A stretch of 19,176 bases of DNA from JBDUDR01 sp040002845 (GCA_040002845.1 JBDUDR010000043.1:1-19176); one strand, 5' to 3'; positions 1 to 7,324 are shown, numbered from the stretch's first letter. Notes: generated from the sequence alone by a model not told the origin. Program-made: numbers and translations.

Positions 1-2
1 AG

Positions 3-452
3 ACCAGCACCAAGACCAGCAGCGGCGGCGCGGCAGTGGCCAAGAAGGAGAGCGCCTTGGTGAGCCAGTACGGCAAGACATCCATCGCGGACTCAGTGGT
101 GGCAAAGATTGCGGGCATTGCGACCCGCGACGTCTCCGGCGTACATGACCTGGGTGGGGGCGCAGCTCGCGCCGTGGCCGCGATCCGCGAGCGGATCCCC
201 GGCAGCCGCACGAACCGCGCCCAGGGCGTTGCGGTTGAGGTCGGCGAGCGTCAAGCTGCGATCGACCTAGAGCTCGTCGCGGAGTACGGAGTTGCGCTGC
301 CCGATCTTGCTGAGGCCATCCGACGCAATGTCATCGCCTCGATTGAGCGGATGACAGGACTCGAGGTGACTGAGGTCAATATCGCGGTCTCAGACGTGCA
401 CTTGGAGTCGGAGAGCGACGAATCCGCAGACGAGCCGGCTCGAGTTCAGTGA
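3..452 (+). CDS. Asp23/Gls24 family envelope stress protein (5' partial)
   Basis: This is a small cytoplasmic Asp23-domain protein, a family that forms membrane-tethered assemblies in the cell-envelope stress response. The core is typical: a TSIADSVVAKIAGIATRDV segment, then VSGVHDLGGG, a strand-rich middle (VAVEVGERQAAIDLELVAEYG) and a C-terminal helix with VTEVNIAVSDV. The reading frame is open to the window edge. The first possible start inside the window is GTG at 36, but nothing resembling a ribosome binding site precedes it, and the residues before it (TSTKTSSGGAAVAKKE) look like a normal flexible N-terminus, so the true start probably lies upstream. The C-terminus is acidic. It is the first visible gene of a seven-gene operon, and its stop codon overlaps the next start (GTGA). 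The family call is firm; the start is not. Confidence 0.85.
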   Translation, partial: TSTKTSSGGAAVAKKESALVSQYGKTSIADSVVAKIAGIATRDVSGVHDLGGGAARAVAAIRERIPGSRTNRAQGVAVEVGERQAAIDLELVAEYGVALPDLAEAIRRNVIASIERMTGLEVTEVNIAVSDVHLESESDESADEPARVQ

Positions 453-805
453 GCGAGCGCCAACTCGACAATCCGCCCCCGGCGTTCGACACAGCGTCGG
501 CCGTCGACGTTGGCTGGCCGGAGGAGGTCACCCTCGCCGATACCGTGGTCGCTGTGGTGCTGATGGTGCCAGGTGTTGCTCGGATGCACGCCGGCATGTT
601 CGGCGAAGTCGCTACTTACCTGCCGCGGCGCCGGGTCATCGGGGTTCAGATCCACAATGACGCGACTGCCGTCCACGTGGTGCTCAACTGGGATGTGGAC
701 ATTGGCTCCACGGCAGACTCGATCCGGGAGGTTGTCGAACCGCTGGTGGGCACCCCCGTGGACGTCACCGTGCAGGACCTCGACGCGGCCCTCGACTCTG
801 CGTAG
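449..805 (+). CDS. Small Asp23-like protein
   Basis: This 118-residue protein starts with GTG, which overlaps the previous stop codon by 4 nt and implies translational coupling. It shows a weak Asp23-like pattern. LADTVVAVVLMVPGVARMHAG resembles the Asp23 opening helix and the VxGVxxMxxG turn. After it come GEVATYLPRRRVIGVQI, a beta strand VHVVLNWDVDI, and a helix with IREVVEPLVGTPVDVTVQDL, the usual Asp23 order. Its position between a clear Asp23 gene and other family members supports the same complex. It has no signal peptide or membrane segment. It could be annotated as hypothetical by similarity searches because the core is divergent. Confidence 0.75.
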   Translation: MSERQLDNPPPAFDTASAVDVGWPEEVTLADTVVAVVLMVPGVARMHAGMFGEVATYLPRRRVIGVQIHNDATAVHVVLNWDVDIGSTADSIREVVEPLVGTPVDVTVQDLDAALDSA

Positions 806-811
806 AAATCA

Positions 812-1132
812 ATGGCCTACCGATCGCTGCCTCCCGATACCTACCGATCGTGGCGTGAAGCGCGACGCGACATCGCTCGCCGGCATCACCCCGACGTCGG
901 AGGCGATCCCGCTCGCTACATCCAGTTGATGCGGGAAGTTGACGTGCGATTCGGCATCGATGCCTTACGCGGAACGCCCGACGGTCAATCCGAGACCCGA
1001 TTGGTGGGTGGCTTGCGGCGAGCGGGGCGTGCCGTACGCCGAGCTCGTCGCCGTACCAGGCACGGGCTGCGCCGGGCTCGCGGGCGACTGCCACGGCGGT
1101 TCCCCGGTTCACGCCGTTACATCGACCTTTGA
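812..1132 (+). CDS. Short J-domain-like (HPD motif) protein with Arg-rich tail
   Basis: This is a 106-residue basic protein. Residues 13-48 read as helix II, HPD loop and helix III of a DnaJ domain: SWREARRDIARRHHPDVGG followed by DPARYIQLMREVDVRFG, with the diagnostic HPD at 26-28. Only about ten residues precede helix II, so the J-domain helix I looks missing or much shortened. From about residue 63 the protein becomes strongly arginine-rich (RRAGRAVRRARRRTRHGLRR). J-domains normally stimulate Hsp70 (DnaK) ATPase through the HPD motif; whether this one does is inference. It lies 6 nt after the preceding Asp23-like gene, without a clear Shine-Dalgarno. Overlapping frames over 939-1181 lack family features and were not called. 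Confidence 0.7.
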   Translation: MAYRSLPPDTYRSWREARRDIARRHHPDVGGDPARYIQLMREVDVRFGIDALRGTPDGQSETRLVGGLRRAGRAVRRARRRTRHGLRRARGRLPRRFPGSRRYIDL

Positions 1133-1177
1133 CACCCCGTCTCTAAGATGCCTGATCCACGAACCCCAGGAGAAATC

Positions 1178-1354
1178 ATGACTACATCCACTATCGGTCT
1201 GCTGGCAGGTCTCCTGCTGGGCATCGCCGCCGCCGCCGGCGGGCTCAGCGGTTTCCTCATCGCCTTGGTCTTGGGTGTCGTCGGCTACGCGGCGGGCGGA
1301 CAGTTCGACGGCGAGATCGACCTGAGTGCTCTGGTGAGGCGTCGGCGTGACTGA
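1178..1354 (+). CDS. DUF2273-like small membrane protein
   Basis: This is a 58-residue peptide consisting almost entirely of one hydrophobic, glycine- and alanine-rich stretch (IGLLAGLLLGIAAAAGG and FLIALVLGVVGYAAGGQFDGE), ending in a short basic tail VRRRRD. Length, glycine pattern and operon position match the DUF2273 proteins found beside Asp23 and AmaP genes, which are thought to help anchor Asp23 at the membrane. The ATG at 1178 was chosen because AGGAGA at 1168-1173 is a good ribosome binding site. An in-frame ATG at 1148 would add MPDPRTPGEI but has no such site. The end overlaps the next gene by 8 nt. Confidence 0.8.
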   Translation: MTTSTIGLLAGLLLGIAAAAGGLSGFLIALVLGVVGYAAGGQFDGEIDLSALVRRRRD

Positions 1355-1715
1355 ATCCACGGCGTTGGATCCCGGCCAGCGTGGCAACCTCACCATTGCC
1401 GACCGGGCGATCAACAAGTTGGCGTCACATGCCGCCTCATCTGTCGTTGGCGTCGTGGAGTCGGGGTCCACGCTCGACAAGTTGGTGGGACGACGCCTAC
1501 CCAGGACCGCGAGTGATGTTCGCGGTCAATTGACGCGCGTGGGAGTGGAGATCGCCGTCGAATGGCCGCTACCCCTCAGCGAGGTTGCCAAGAACGTCCA
1601 GTCAGCGGTCGCTCAAGCCGTGTCGAGCCTCTCAGGGCTGACCGTCGTTGCGGTTGACGTCTCCGTAAGCCGAGTGGAGAAGGCGAGCAATACCCCCGCC
1701 CGGAGAGTCGAATGA
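1347..1715 (+). CDS. Asp23/Gls24 family envelope stress protein
   Basis: This 122-residue Asp23-domain protein is the third Asp23-type gene in the operon. The opening LTIADRAINKLASHAASSVVG aligns with the family's N-terminal helix and is followed by VVGVVE. Next come basic residues around VGRRLPR, a strand VGVEIAVEWPLPLSEVA, a helix, and the closing strand LTVVAVDVSVSRV. It starts with GTG at 1347 inside the last codons of the DUF2273-like gene and ends with an ATGA overlap onto the next gene, so translation is probably coupled at both ends. It has no membrane segment. Differences from the first Asp23 protein suggest specialised subunits rather than a recent duplication. Confidence 0.85.
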   Translation: MTESTALDPGQRGNLTIADRAINKLASHAASSVVGVVESGSTLDKLVGRRLPRTASDVRGQLTRVGVEIAVEWPLPLSEVAKNVQSAVAQAVSSLSGLTVVAVDVSVSRVEKASNTPARRVE

Positions 1716-2305
1716 GCGAATCCGCCACCACGGAACAAACGCTGCCGCAGACTCGTCAAGAATCGCCCCTCACCTCCGCAAAGGCGCCGGTCGTGAACGG
1801 AGCGCTGCCGCTGTTAGGCGTCCTCTGGGCGCTGACCCTGATCGGGCTGGGAGGCGTTGCCGTCCGTGACGTGCTGGTCGACATCGGCGTCATCTCGGGA
1901 CGGCGCTATGTCGACGAGACGCTCACCTATCTGGACAACCGCACATCAGCGGATTGGATGGTTGCCGCCGGTATTGCAGCCGCCCTGGTGGGCCTTTGGC
2001 TGGTCACTCTCGCATTGCGACCCCGCCGCCGCAAGGAACTGTCTGTGAAGGCGCAGACAGGAGTCTTCCTCACGACTGCCAGCGTCAGACGCATTGCCCA
2101 GGCTGCCAGCTCCGATGTGGACGGTATCGACACGTCGTCAGTAGCGGCGAGCAGATCCAAAGTGACAATCGACGTGACCACGCTCACAGCAGACCCGGCC
2201 GAGGCGAGGTCTCGCGTAGAAGAGGCTGTCCAACGAGCTCTGTCGGCCTTGATCAAACCGCCCACCGTCAACGTCAACGTCCGGTCCACGGGGGGCAGCC
2301 CGTGA
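1712..2305 (+). CDS. DUF6286-like two-helix membrane protein of the Asp23 operon
   Basis: This 197-residue protein has a polar N-terminus and two predicted membrane helices (about residues 31-54, GALPLLGVLWALTLIGLGG, and 82-103, WMVAAGIAAALVGLWLV). The second helix ends in a basic stop-transfer RPRRRK. A C-terminal cytoplasmic domain follows (SVRRIAQAASSDVDGIDTS, then VTIDVTTL and VNVNVRS) that itself resembles an Asp23 fold. Such proteins (DUF6286) are common in actinobacterial Asp23 operons and resemble AmaP in layout, so a membrane-anchor role is likely but inferred. The ATG overlaps the preceding stop (ATGA) and the stop overlaps the next GTG (GTGA). Confidence 0.75.
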   Translation: MSESATTEQTLPQTRQESPLTSAKAPVVNGALPLLGVLWALTLIGLGGVAVRDVLVDIGVISGRRYVDETLTYLDNRTSADWMVAAGIAAALVGLWLVTLALRPRRRKELSVKAQTGVFLTTASVRRIAQAASSDVDGIDTSSVAASRSKVTIDVTTLTADPAEARSRVEEAVQRALSALIKPPTVNVNVRSTGGSP

Positions 2306-2874
2306 GTCGAACCACCTGGACGCTCGACCGGTTAGCCACGCTCGTCGTTGGTCTCGCCCTGATCGCCGCCGGGGCGCTGGCGGTGGCCTGGCGATTCGAC
2401 CTGTGGGGGGCGCTCCCAGAACAGACGGACACCTCACAGACAGCCGATGCCACCGCGACCGGTTGGTGGCCGTGGGCACTTGGGGTCGCTGGCGTCATCT
2501 TGGTCCTGGTCGGACTTCGCTGGCTTTGGTCGCACATGCCCGAACGCGGAGTGGGCGACCTCAATCTTCTTGGCACCGGCGACCAGGGGCGCCTTAGATT
2601 CAACGCTACTGCGGCGGCCTCCACTGCTGCTGAAGTTTTCTGTTCGCGACCGTCGGTGCGCTCGGCCAAGGGAATTGTCAAACGAGACCGGGGGCAACTG
2701 GTCGTCGACCTGAGAGTCACTGTCGATCCTGACGCCGACCTCGGTGTCGTCGCGAAGGATTCGGATCAGATCGTCGCCGACCTCACGCACGTCATGGGAC
2801 GTAAGGACCTGTACGGCAGGGTGCACCTGGTGGTCGCCTCGAGCCTGTCTTCGCCATCCCCGCGCGTGCGATAG
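2302..2874 (+). CDS. amaP: AmaP-like alkaline shock response membrane anchor
   Basis: This 190-residue protein has two N-terminal membrane helices (about residues 10-31 and 55-77, WWPWALGVAGVILVLVGLRW), with a Thr/Asp-rich loop between them. The C-terminal domain has Asp23-like strands (VDLRVTVDPDADLG, VHLVVASS). This matches AmaP, the anchor that recruits Asp23 to the membrane in Firmicutes; the actinobacterial relatives are annotated by homology and the role here is inferred. The frame is open far upstream (to 1954), but GTG at 2302 is the sensible start because it gives the GTGA overlap with the previous gene and the first helix starts right after it. It is the last gene of the operon. Confidence 0.75.
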   Translation: MSRTTWTLDRLATLVVGLALIAAGALAVAWRFDLWGALPEQTDTSQTADATATGWWPWALGVAGVILVLVGLRWLWSHMPERGVGDLNLLGTGDQGRLRFNATAAASTAAEVFCSRPSVRSAKGIVKRDRGQLVVDLRVTVDPDADLGVVAKDSDQIVADLTHVMGRKDLYGRVHLVVASSLSSPSPRVR

Positions 2875-2916
2875 GGAAACTGGTCAGCGGCCTGCCGAAC
2901 GTCGTAGTTCCGTAAC

Positions 2917-2938
2917 CTGCGACCGCTGGGGGTCGCAG
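2917..2938 (+). terminator. Hairpin after the Asp23 operon
   Basis: This is a perfect 8-bp stem, CTGCGACC / GGTCGCAG, with the six-base loop GCTGGG, located 42 nt after the amaP-like stop codon. There is no U-tract, so intrinsic termination is plausible but unproven. Confidence 0.5.
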
Positions 2939-2986
2939 CCTCGGCGCTGCCACACTATGCGCAGGCACGAGGCGAGGAGCAGCCAC

Positions 2987-3721
2987 ATGACCGACCAGTC
3001 CGCCAGCTCAACCGAGGCTTGGGACTTCAGTCACCTGCGAGCCACGTACATCAACTGCACGCTGAAGCGCTCACCAGAACGGTCACACACGCAGGGCCTT
3101 GTCGATGTCAGCGCGGACATCATGCGCAAGCACGGCGTCGCCGTCGAGGTCATCCGGGCCATCGACCGCGACATCGCGACCGGTGTCTGGCCGGACATGA
3201 CCGAGCACGGCTGGGACTCCGACGAATGGCCGGAGATCTACCCGCGGGTGCAGGCCAGCGACATCCTGGTGATCGCCGGTCCGATCTGGCTGGGTGACAA
3301 CTCCAGCATCACCAAGCAGGTCATCGAACGGCTGTACTCCTGCAGCAGCGACCTGAACGACCAGGGGCAGTACGCGTATTACGGCAAGGTCGCGGGCGCA
3401 CTGATCACCGGGAACGAGGATGGCATCAAGCACTGCTCGATGGACATCCTGTACAGCCTGCAGCACATCGGCTACACCATCCCTCCCCAGGCGGACGCGG
3501 GTTGGATCGGCGAAGCCGGGCCCGGTCCTTCGTACCTCGATCCGGGTTCTGGCGGTCCCGACAACGAGTTCACCAACCGCAACACCACGTTCATGACCTG
3601 GAACCTCATGCACCTGGCCGGAATGCTGCGCACCGCGGGTGGCGTTCCCGCTTACGGCAACCAGCGCTCGGAGTGGGACGCGGGCTGCCGGTTCGACTTC
3701 GAGAATCCCGAGCATCGCTGA
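2987..3721 (+). CDS. Flavodoxin-fold NAD(P)H/FMN reductase-like protein
   Basis: This 244-residue protein belongs to the NADPH-dependent FMN reductase/flavodoxin family. It begins with a phosphate-loop region typical of that family (ATYINCTLKRSPERSHTQGL, about residues 17-36), followed by alternating helix and strand. The conserved SDILVIAGPIWLGDNSSITK segment contacts flavin in homologues. The C-terminus (GMLRTAGGVPAYGNQRSEWD) follows the typical pattern of the longer actinobacterial members. The start at 2987 is supported by GAGGAG at 2974-2979. The frame is open further upstream, but that extension crosses the terminator hairpin and amaP. The electron partner is unknown. Its neighbour is the XRE-MurA fusion, 63 nt downstream and apparently with its own promoter. 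Confidence 0.8.
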   Translation: MTDQSASSTEAWDFSHLRATYINCTLKRSPERSHTQGLVDVSADIMRKHGVAVEVIRAIDRDIATGVWPDMTEHGWDSDEWPEIYPRVQASDILVIAGPIWLGDNSSITKQVIERLYSCSSDLNDQGQYAYYGKVAGALITGNEDGIKHCSMDILYSLQHIGYTIPPQADAGWIGEAGPGPSYLDPGSGGPDNEFTNRNTTFMTWNLMHLAGMLRTAGGVPAYGNQRSEWDAGCRFDFENPEHR

Positions 3722-3749
3722 GCCGTCTCACGGGAAACGGCGAGCCCTC

Positions 3750-3777
3750 TTGCCGTATCTCATATGTGAGTTAAGGT
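3750..3777 (+). promoter_or_regulatory. Candidate leaderless promoter of the XRE-MurA fusion gene
   Basis: A -35-like TTGCCG (3750-3755), a 16-nt spacer and a -10-like TAAGGT (3772-3777) lie directly before the ATG at 3785. Only 7 nt separate the -10 from the start codon and there is no good Shine-Dalgarno, so transcription probably begins at or next to the start codon. Confidence 0.5.
3759..3770. promoter_or_regulatory. Palindromic operator candidate
   Basis: CTCA-TATG-TGAG is an inverted repeat lying inside the spacer of the promoter at 3750-3777. A repressor bound here would block polymerase, so autoregulation by the XRE domain of the downstream gene is a natural inference. The 4-bp arms are short and can occur by chance. 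Confidence 0.4.
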
Positions 3778-3784
3778 ATCCGCC

Positions 3785-5311
3785 ATGACCGAGGACTACC
3801 TGGCCCGAATCGGGAACCTGATCCGCGACGCGCGCAAGCATCGGCGATGGACCCAGTCCCAGCTCGCCGAGGTGCTCGGCACCAGTCAGAGCGCCGTCAA
3901 CCGGATCGAGCGGGGGCACCAGAACCTCAGCCTGGAGATGCTGGCCCGGATCGGCGAGGCCCTCGACTCCGAGATCGTCTCCTTGGGCGCAGGCCCCGCG
4001 CACTTGCGGGTGGTCGGCCCCACCGTGCTGAGCGGCACCATCGAGGTGAAGTCGAGCAAGAACGCAGGGGTCGGACTGCTGTGCGCCTGCCTGCTCAACC
4101 AGGGCACCACGACATTGCGCAAGGTGGCCCGGATCGAGGAGGTCAACCGCCTGCTCGAGGTCCTCAACAGCATCGGCGTGAAGACCCGGTGGATGAACAT
4201 CGACAACGACCTGGAGATCATCACTCCCGCCGAGCTCGACCTGGAGTCGATCGACGCCGAGGCGGCCCGCCGTACGCGCAGCATCATCATGTTCCTGGGG
4301 CCACTGATGCATCGCGAGGAGCGGTTCCAGCTCCCGTACGCCGGCGGGTGTGACCTCGGTACGCGCACCGTGGAGCCGCACATGGCCGCGCTCCGCCCAT
4401 TCGGCCTCGAGGTCAAGGCGACTGACGGTTCGTACCACGCCGAGGCTGATCGCGCCGTCACTCCGCAGCGCCCGATCGTCCTCACCGAGCGCGGAGACAC
4501 GGTAACCGAGAACGCCCTGCTGGCCGCGGCACGACGGCCCGAGGTAACCGTCATTCGCAATGCCAGCCCCAACTACATGGTCCAAGACCTGTGCTTCTTC
4601 CTCACCAAGCTGGGAGTACGGATCCAGGGCATCGGCACCACGACACTCACCGTTCAGGGCGTACGGGAGATCAACTGCGACGTCGACTACGCGCCTTCCC
4701 AAGACCCGATCGAGGCGATGAGCCTGATCGCCGCGGCGATCGTGACGGAGTCGAGCATCACCATCGAGAGGGTGCCCATCGAGTTCCTCGAGATCGAGCT
4801 CGCGCTGCTGGAGGAGATGGGCTTCGACTACCAGCGCAGCGCAGAGTACGTCGCCTCGAACGGCCACACGCGCCTGGTCGACATCTCGACTCGCCCTTCC
4901 GTCCTCCACTCCCCCATCGACAAGATCCACCCGATGCCGTTCCCGGGCCTCAACATCGACAACCTGCCGTTCTTCGCGGTCATCGCCGCCGTCGCGCAGG
5001 GCCAGACGCTGATCCACGACTGGGTGTACGAGAACCGCGCGATCTATCTCACCGAGCTCACGAAGCTCGGAGCGACGGTGAAGCTCCTCGACCCGCACCG
5101 GGTGCTCGTGGAGGGACCGACGCGCTGGTCTGCGGCGGAGATCATCTGCCCGCCTGCCCTGCGACCCGCGGTGGTCATCTTGCTGGCCATGCTTGCGGCC
5201 AAGGGCATTTCCGTGCTCCGCAGCGTCTATGTCATCAACCGTGGCTATGAGGACCTCGCCGAACGTCTCAACCAGCTCGGCGCCCAGATCGAGACGTTCC
5301 GTGACATCTGA
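3785..5311 (+). CDS. XRE-family HTH fused to MurA-like enolpyruvyl transferase
   Basis: This 508-residue fusion has an XRE/Cro helix-turn-helix at residues 6-65 (WTQSQLAEVLGTSQSAVNRIERG), followed by a full-length EPSP-synthase-fold domain of the MurA type (about 74-508). MurA transfers enolpyruvyl from PEP to UDP-GlcNAc in peptidoglycan synthesis. Equivalents of the MurA active-site residues can be seen: K92-N93 (SKNAG), R165, the catalytic loop Cys C189 in GGCDLGTR with R194, D392 in NIDNL, and R460 in PALRPAV. The domain may therefore be active, or may use substrate binding to control DNA binding. A canonical MurA has no HTH and is about 420 residues. ATG 3785 sits just after a promoter-like sequence. 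The physiological substrate and regulatory targets are not evident from the sequence. Confidence 0.85.
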   Translation: MTEDYLARIGNLIRDARKHRRWTQSQLAEVLGTSQSAVNRIERGHQNLSLEMLARIGEALDSEIVSLGAGPAHLRVVGPTVLSGTIEVKSSKNAGVGLLCACLLNQGTTTLRKVARIEEVNRLLEVLNSIGVKTRWMNIDNDLEIITPAELDLESIDAEAARRTRSIIMFLGPLMHREERFQLPYAGGCDLGTRTVEPHMAALRPFGLEVKATDGSYHAEADRAVTPQRPIVLTERGDTVTENALLAAARRPEVTVIRNASPNYMVQDLCFFLTKLGVRIQGIGTTTLTVQGVREINCDVDYAPSQDPIEAMSLIAAAIVTESSITIERVPIEFLEIELALLEEMGFDYQRSAEYVASNGHTRLVDISTRPSVLHSPIDKIHPMPFPGLNIDNLPFFAVIAAVAQGQTLIHDWVYENRAIYLTELTKLGATVKLLDPHRVLVEGPTRWSAAEIICPPALRPAVVILLAMLAAKGISVLRSVYVINRGYEDLAERLNQLGAQIETFRDI

Positions 5312-5332
5312 GTAACGGTGCGGGTTCGTTAG

Positions 5333-5355
5333 GGCTGCCACGCTTCCCAACAGCC
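5333..5355 (+). terminator. Weak hairpin after the XRE-MurA gene
   Basis: GGCTG (5333-5337) pairs with CAGCC (5351-5355) across a 13-nt loop and is followed by a pyrimidine-rich TTCTCCTC. The short stem and large loop make this only a possible terminator. Confidence 0.3.
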
Positions 5356-5412
5356 TTCTCCTCGTGTCATCCTTCATCCACCGCGACATGTGCGGCTGAC
5401 CAGGAGGAATCC

Positions 5413-6330
5413 ATGCGGAACAGACCAATTGTTCTGAGTGTGCTCGCCACGCTCGCCTTACTGACGGCGGCTTGTGGGGGCGGCAGCGACAACAACAGCA
5501 GCAGCACCCCTTCGACGACCTCGGACAACACCGTGTGCGGGAAGACCACGGCCACGGGTGACCTGCTCGCGGAGGTCTGTGACAGAGGCACGATCACGGT
5601 TTCGACCGACCCGGCCTACCCGCCGCAGTCCTCGCTCGATGCGAAGACCGGCAAGTACGTCGGCTTCGACATCGACGTGGCGGCCGAGATTGCCGATCGT
5701 CTCGGAGTCGACATCGCCTGGGAGACTCCGTCCTGGGACGTGCTCACCGCCGGCGCATGGAACGACCGCTGGCAGATGAGCGTGGGATCCATGACGCCGA
5801 CGAACCAGCGGCAGAAGGTCCTCGACTTCACCGAGCCGTACTACTTCACGCCAGCCGTTGTGGTCGTGAACGAGGCGAACACTGACATCACCGATCTGTC
5901 GACTGATCTCGACGGCAAGAAGATCGGGGTGTGCAGCGGGTGCACATATGAGCAGTTCCTCGACAAGACGCTCAAGATCAAGGGTTACACGTTCGACTTC
6001 ATCATCGACAACGCCCAGATCTCCGGCTATGACACCGACACCACCGCCCTGCAGGATCTCGCACTCGGTGACGGAACCCGTCTCGACGCGGTCATCACCT
6101 CGCTCACCACGGCGCAGGGCTACATCGACCATGGCAACCCGGTCAAGATCGTCGGTGACCCGGTGTTCTATGAGCCGCTGGCGGTCGCCATCGACAAGAA
6201 CTCGCCGAAGGACCCCACCAGTCTGTATCAGGCGGTGAACAAGATCGTCGGTCAGATGCACTCGGACGGTACGCTGACCCAGCTCTCAAAGAAGTGGTAC
6301 AACGGAACGGACCTGACGAATACACAGTGA
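5413..6330 (+). CDS. Amino-acid ABC transporter substrate-binding lipoprotein
   Basis: This is a 305-residue extracytoplasmic solute-binding protein of family 3 (polar amino acids and related small molecules). The signal peptide ends in a lipobox LTAAC, so Cys21 would be lipid-modified, and a Ser/Thr/Asn-rich tether follows. The mature domain opens with GTITVSTDPAYPPQSS and GKYVGFDIDVAAEIADRLG, diagnostic of the family. QMSVGSMTPTNQRQKVLDFT is the usual second lobe entrance. A strong Shine-Dalgarno AGGAGG (5402-5407) fixes the start. It heads a three-gene importer operon with the permease and ATPase. Extra cysteines at CSGC may form a disulfide. The specific ligand cannot be read from the sequence. 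Confidence 0.9.
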   Translation: MRNRPIVLSVLATLALLTAACGGGSDNNSSSTPSTTSDNTVCGKTTATGDLLAEVCDRGTITVSTDPAYPPQSSLDAKTGKYVGFDIDVAAEIADRLGVDIAWETPSWDVLTAGAWNDRWQMSVGSMTPTNQRQKVLDFTEPYYFTPAVVVVNEANTDITDLSTDLDGKKIGVCSGCTYEQFLDKTLKIKGYTFDFIIDNAQISGYDTDTTALQDLALGDGTRLDAVITSLTTAQGYIDHGNPVKIVGDPVFYEPLAVAIDKNSPKDPTSLYQAVNKIVGQMHSDGTLTQLSKKWYNGTDLTNTQ

Positions 6331-6349
6331 GCCGCATCAAGGTGCTCCG

Positions 6350-7321
6350 ATGAGCTCGCTGGCGGGTGGCGATCCGTCACCGAGCCGCCGCGGAGACCGG
6401 ATGGACCGACTGGCGATGTCCAGCGCCAGGGTCCCGTTCCGCATCAAGGTCGCGATCGTATGGGTGTGCATTTTCGCCGTGCTCGCCGTGTTCTTCTCGC
6501 TCGCCGACTATGACACCGGCTGGATGCGCGACAACTTCTCGTTCATCGCCGGCGGCCTCAAGTACACGATGTACATGGCGGTGGGCGGCATCGTGCTGGC
6601 GATCATCCTGGCCACGCTCGGGTCGCTGGGACGGATCTCGCACAACCCGATCGCCTACGGCATCTCGGGGTTCTATGTCTCGTTCTTCCGCGGCACTCCC
6701 CTCATCGTGCAGATGTTCCTCATCTATCTGGCGCTGCCGCAGATCGGCATCAACCTGGTCGCCAAGTACCCGAACGTGCCCCAGGGGTTCTCCGACGCCC
6801 TGATCCTGCCAGCCGCGGTGGCGGGCACCATCGCGCTGGGATTGAACTACGGGGCCTACATGACCGAGATCTTCCGGGCCGGCATCCAGTCGGTCAGCGG
6901 CGGACAGGGTGAAGCCGCGGACGCGCTGGGGATGACATACGGCCAGAAGATGCGCAGGGTGGTCCTTCCGCAGGCGTTCCGCGTGATCATCCCTCCGACC
7001 GGCAACGAGTTCATCGCGATGATGAAGGACACCGCACTCGTGTCGTTCCTAGGCGTCACGGTCAGCAACGCGGAGATCTTCCGCCGCGCACAACTCGTCG
7101 GCAAGGCCGACGTCAAGAATCTCGAGGCCTACGTCCTGGTAGCTGGTTTCTACTGGGCGCTCACCGTGATCTTCACGTTCTTCCAGCGCCGTCTGGAGGC
7201 TCGGATGTCGAGAGGTTATGTCAGGGTGCCGACGGCGGGTGGTCGAGCGCACGGAGTCCACGTTGGCACCAGCCTCGACCCGCCAACCTCGACGGCTCGG
7301 CCACACGGAGGCGGCGGATAG
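6350..7321 (+). CDS. Amino-acid ABC transporter permease
   Basis: This is a HisM/GlnP-type membrane component of the importer. It has several hydrophobic segments (VAIVWVCIFAVLAVFF; TMYMAVGGIVLAIILATLG). The FRGTPLIVQMFLIYLALPQ signature of polar amino-acid permeases is present, as is the ATPase-contacting EAA loop (GEAADALGMTYGQKMRRVVL PQAFR). The chosen ATG at 6350 has AAGG at 6339-6342, 7 nt upstream; ATG 6401 (preceded by GGAGA) is a possible alternative that removes a polar N-terminus. The last ~30 residues (VPTAGGRAHGVHVGTSLDPP...) are low-complexity and encoded by an inverted-repeat sequence, so they are probably a non-functional extension. The ATPase gene starts 4 nt after the stop. 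Confidence 0.9.
   Translation: MSSLAGGDPSPSRRGDRMDRLAMSSARVPFRIKVAIVWVCIFAVLAVFFSLADYDTGWMRDNFSFIAGGLKYTMYMAVGGIVLAIILATLGSLGRISHNPIAYGISGFYVSFFRGTPLIVQMFLIYLALPQIGINLVAKYPNVPQGFSDALILPAAVAGTIALGLNYGAYMTEIFRAGIQSVSGGQGEAADALGMTYGQKMRRVVLPQAFRVIIPPTGNEFIAMMKDTALVSFLGVTVSNAEIFRRAQLVGKADVKNLEAYVLVAGFYWALTVIFTFFQRRLEARMSRGYVRVPTAGGRAHGVHVGTSLDPPTSTARPHGGGG
7234..7284. repeat. Inverted repeat inside the 3' end of the permease gene
   Basis: GGCGGGTGGTCGAG (7234-7247) is complementary to CTCGACCCGCC (7274-7284), with a 3-nt bulge (GGT). It encodes the atypical permease tail. GGTGGTCGAG-type hairpins are reminiscent of dispersed repeats in some actinomycete genomes, which is recalled rather than tested here. 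Confidence 0.45.
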
Positions 7322-7324
7322 GCC

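Noticed and set aside
1954..2301. N-terminal extension of the AmaP-like gene
   Set aside because: Overlaps the DUF6286-like gene in another frame; the GTG at 2302 gives the usual membrane helix at the N-terminus and a GTGA overlap.
3728..5428. 566-codon open frame on the minus strand opposite the XRE-MurA gene
   Set aside because: Its translation is Arg/Asp/Val-rich with no recognisable domain, and it exists because of GC-rich codon use in the strongly supported plus-strand gene.
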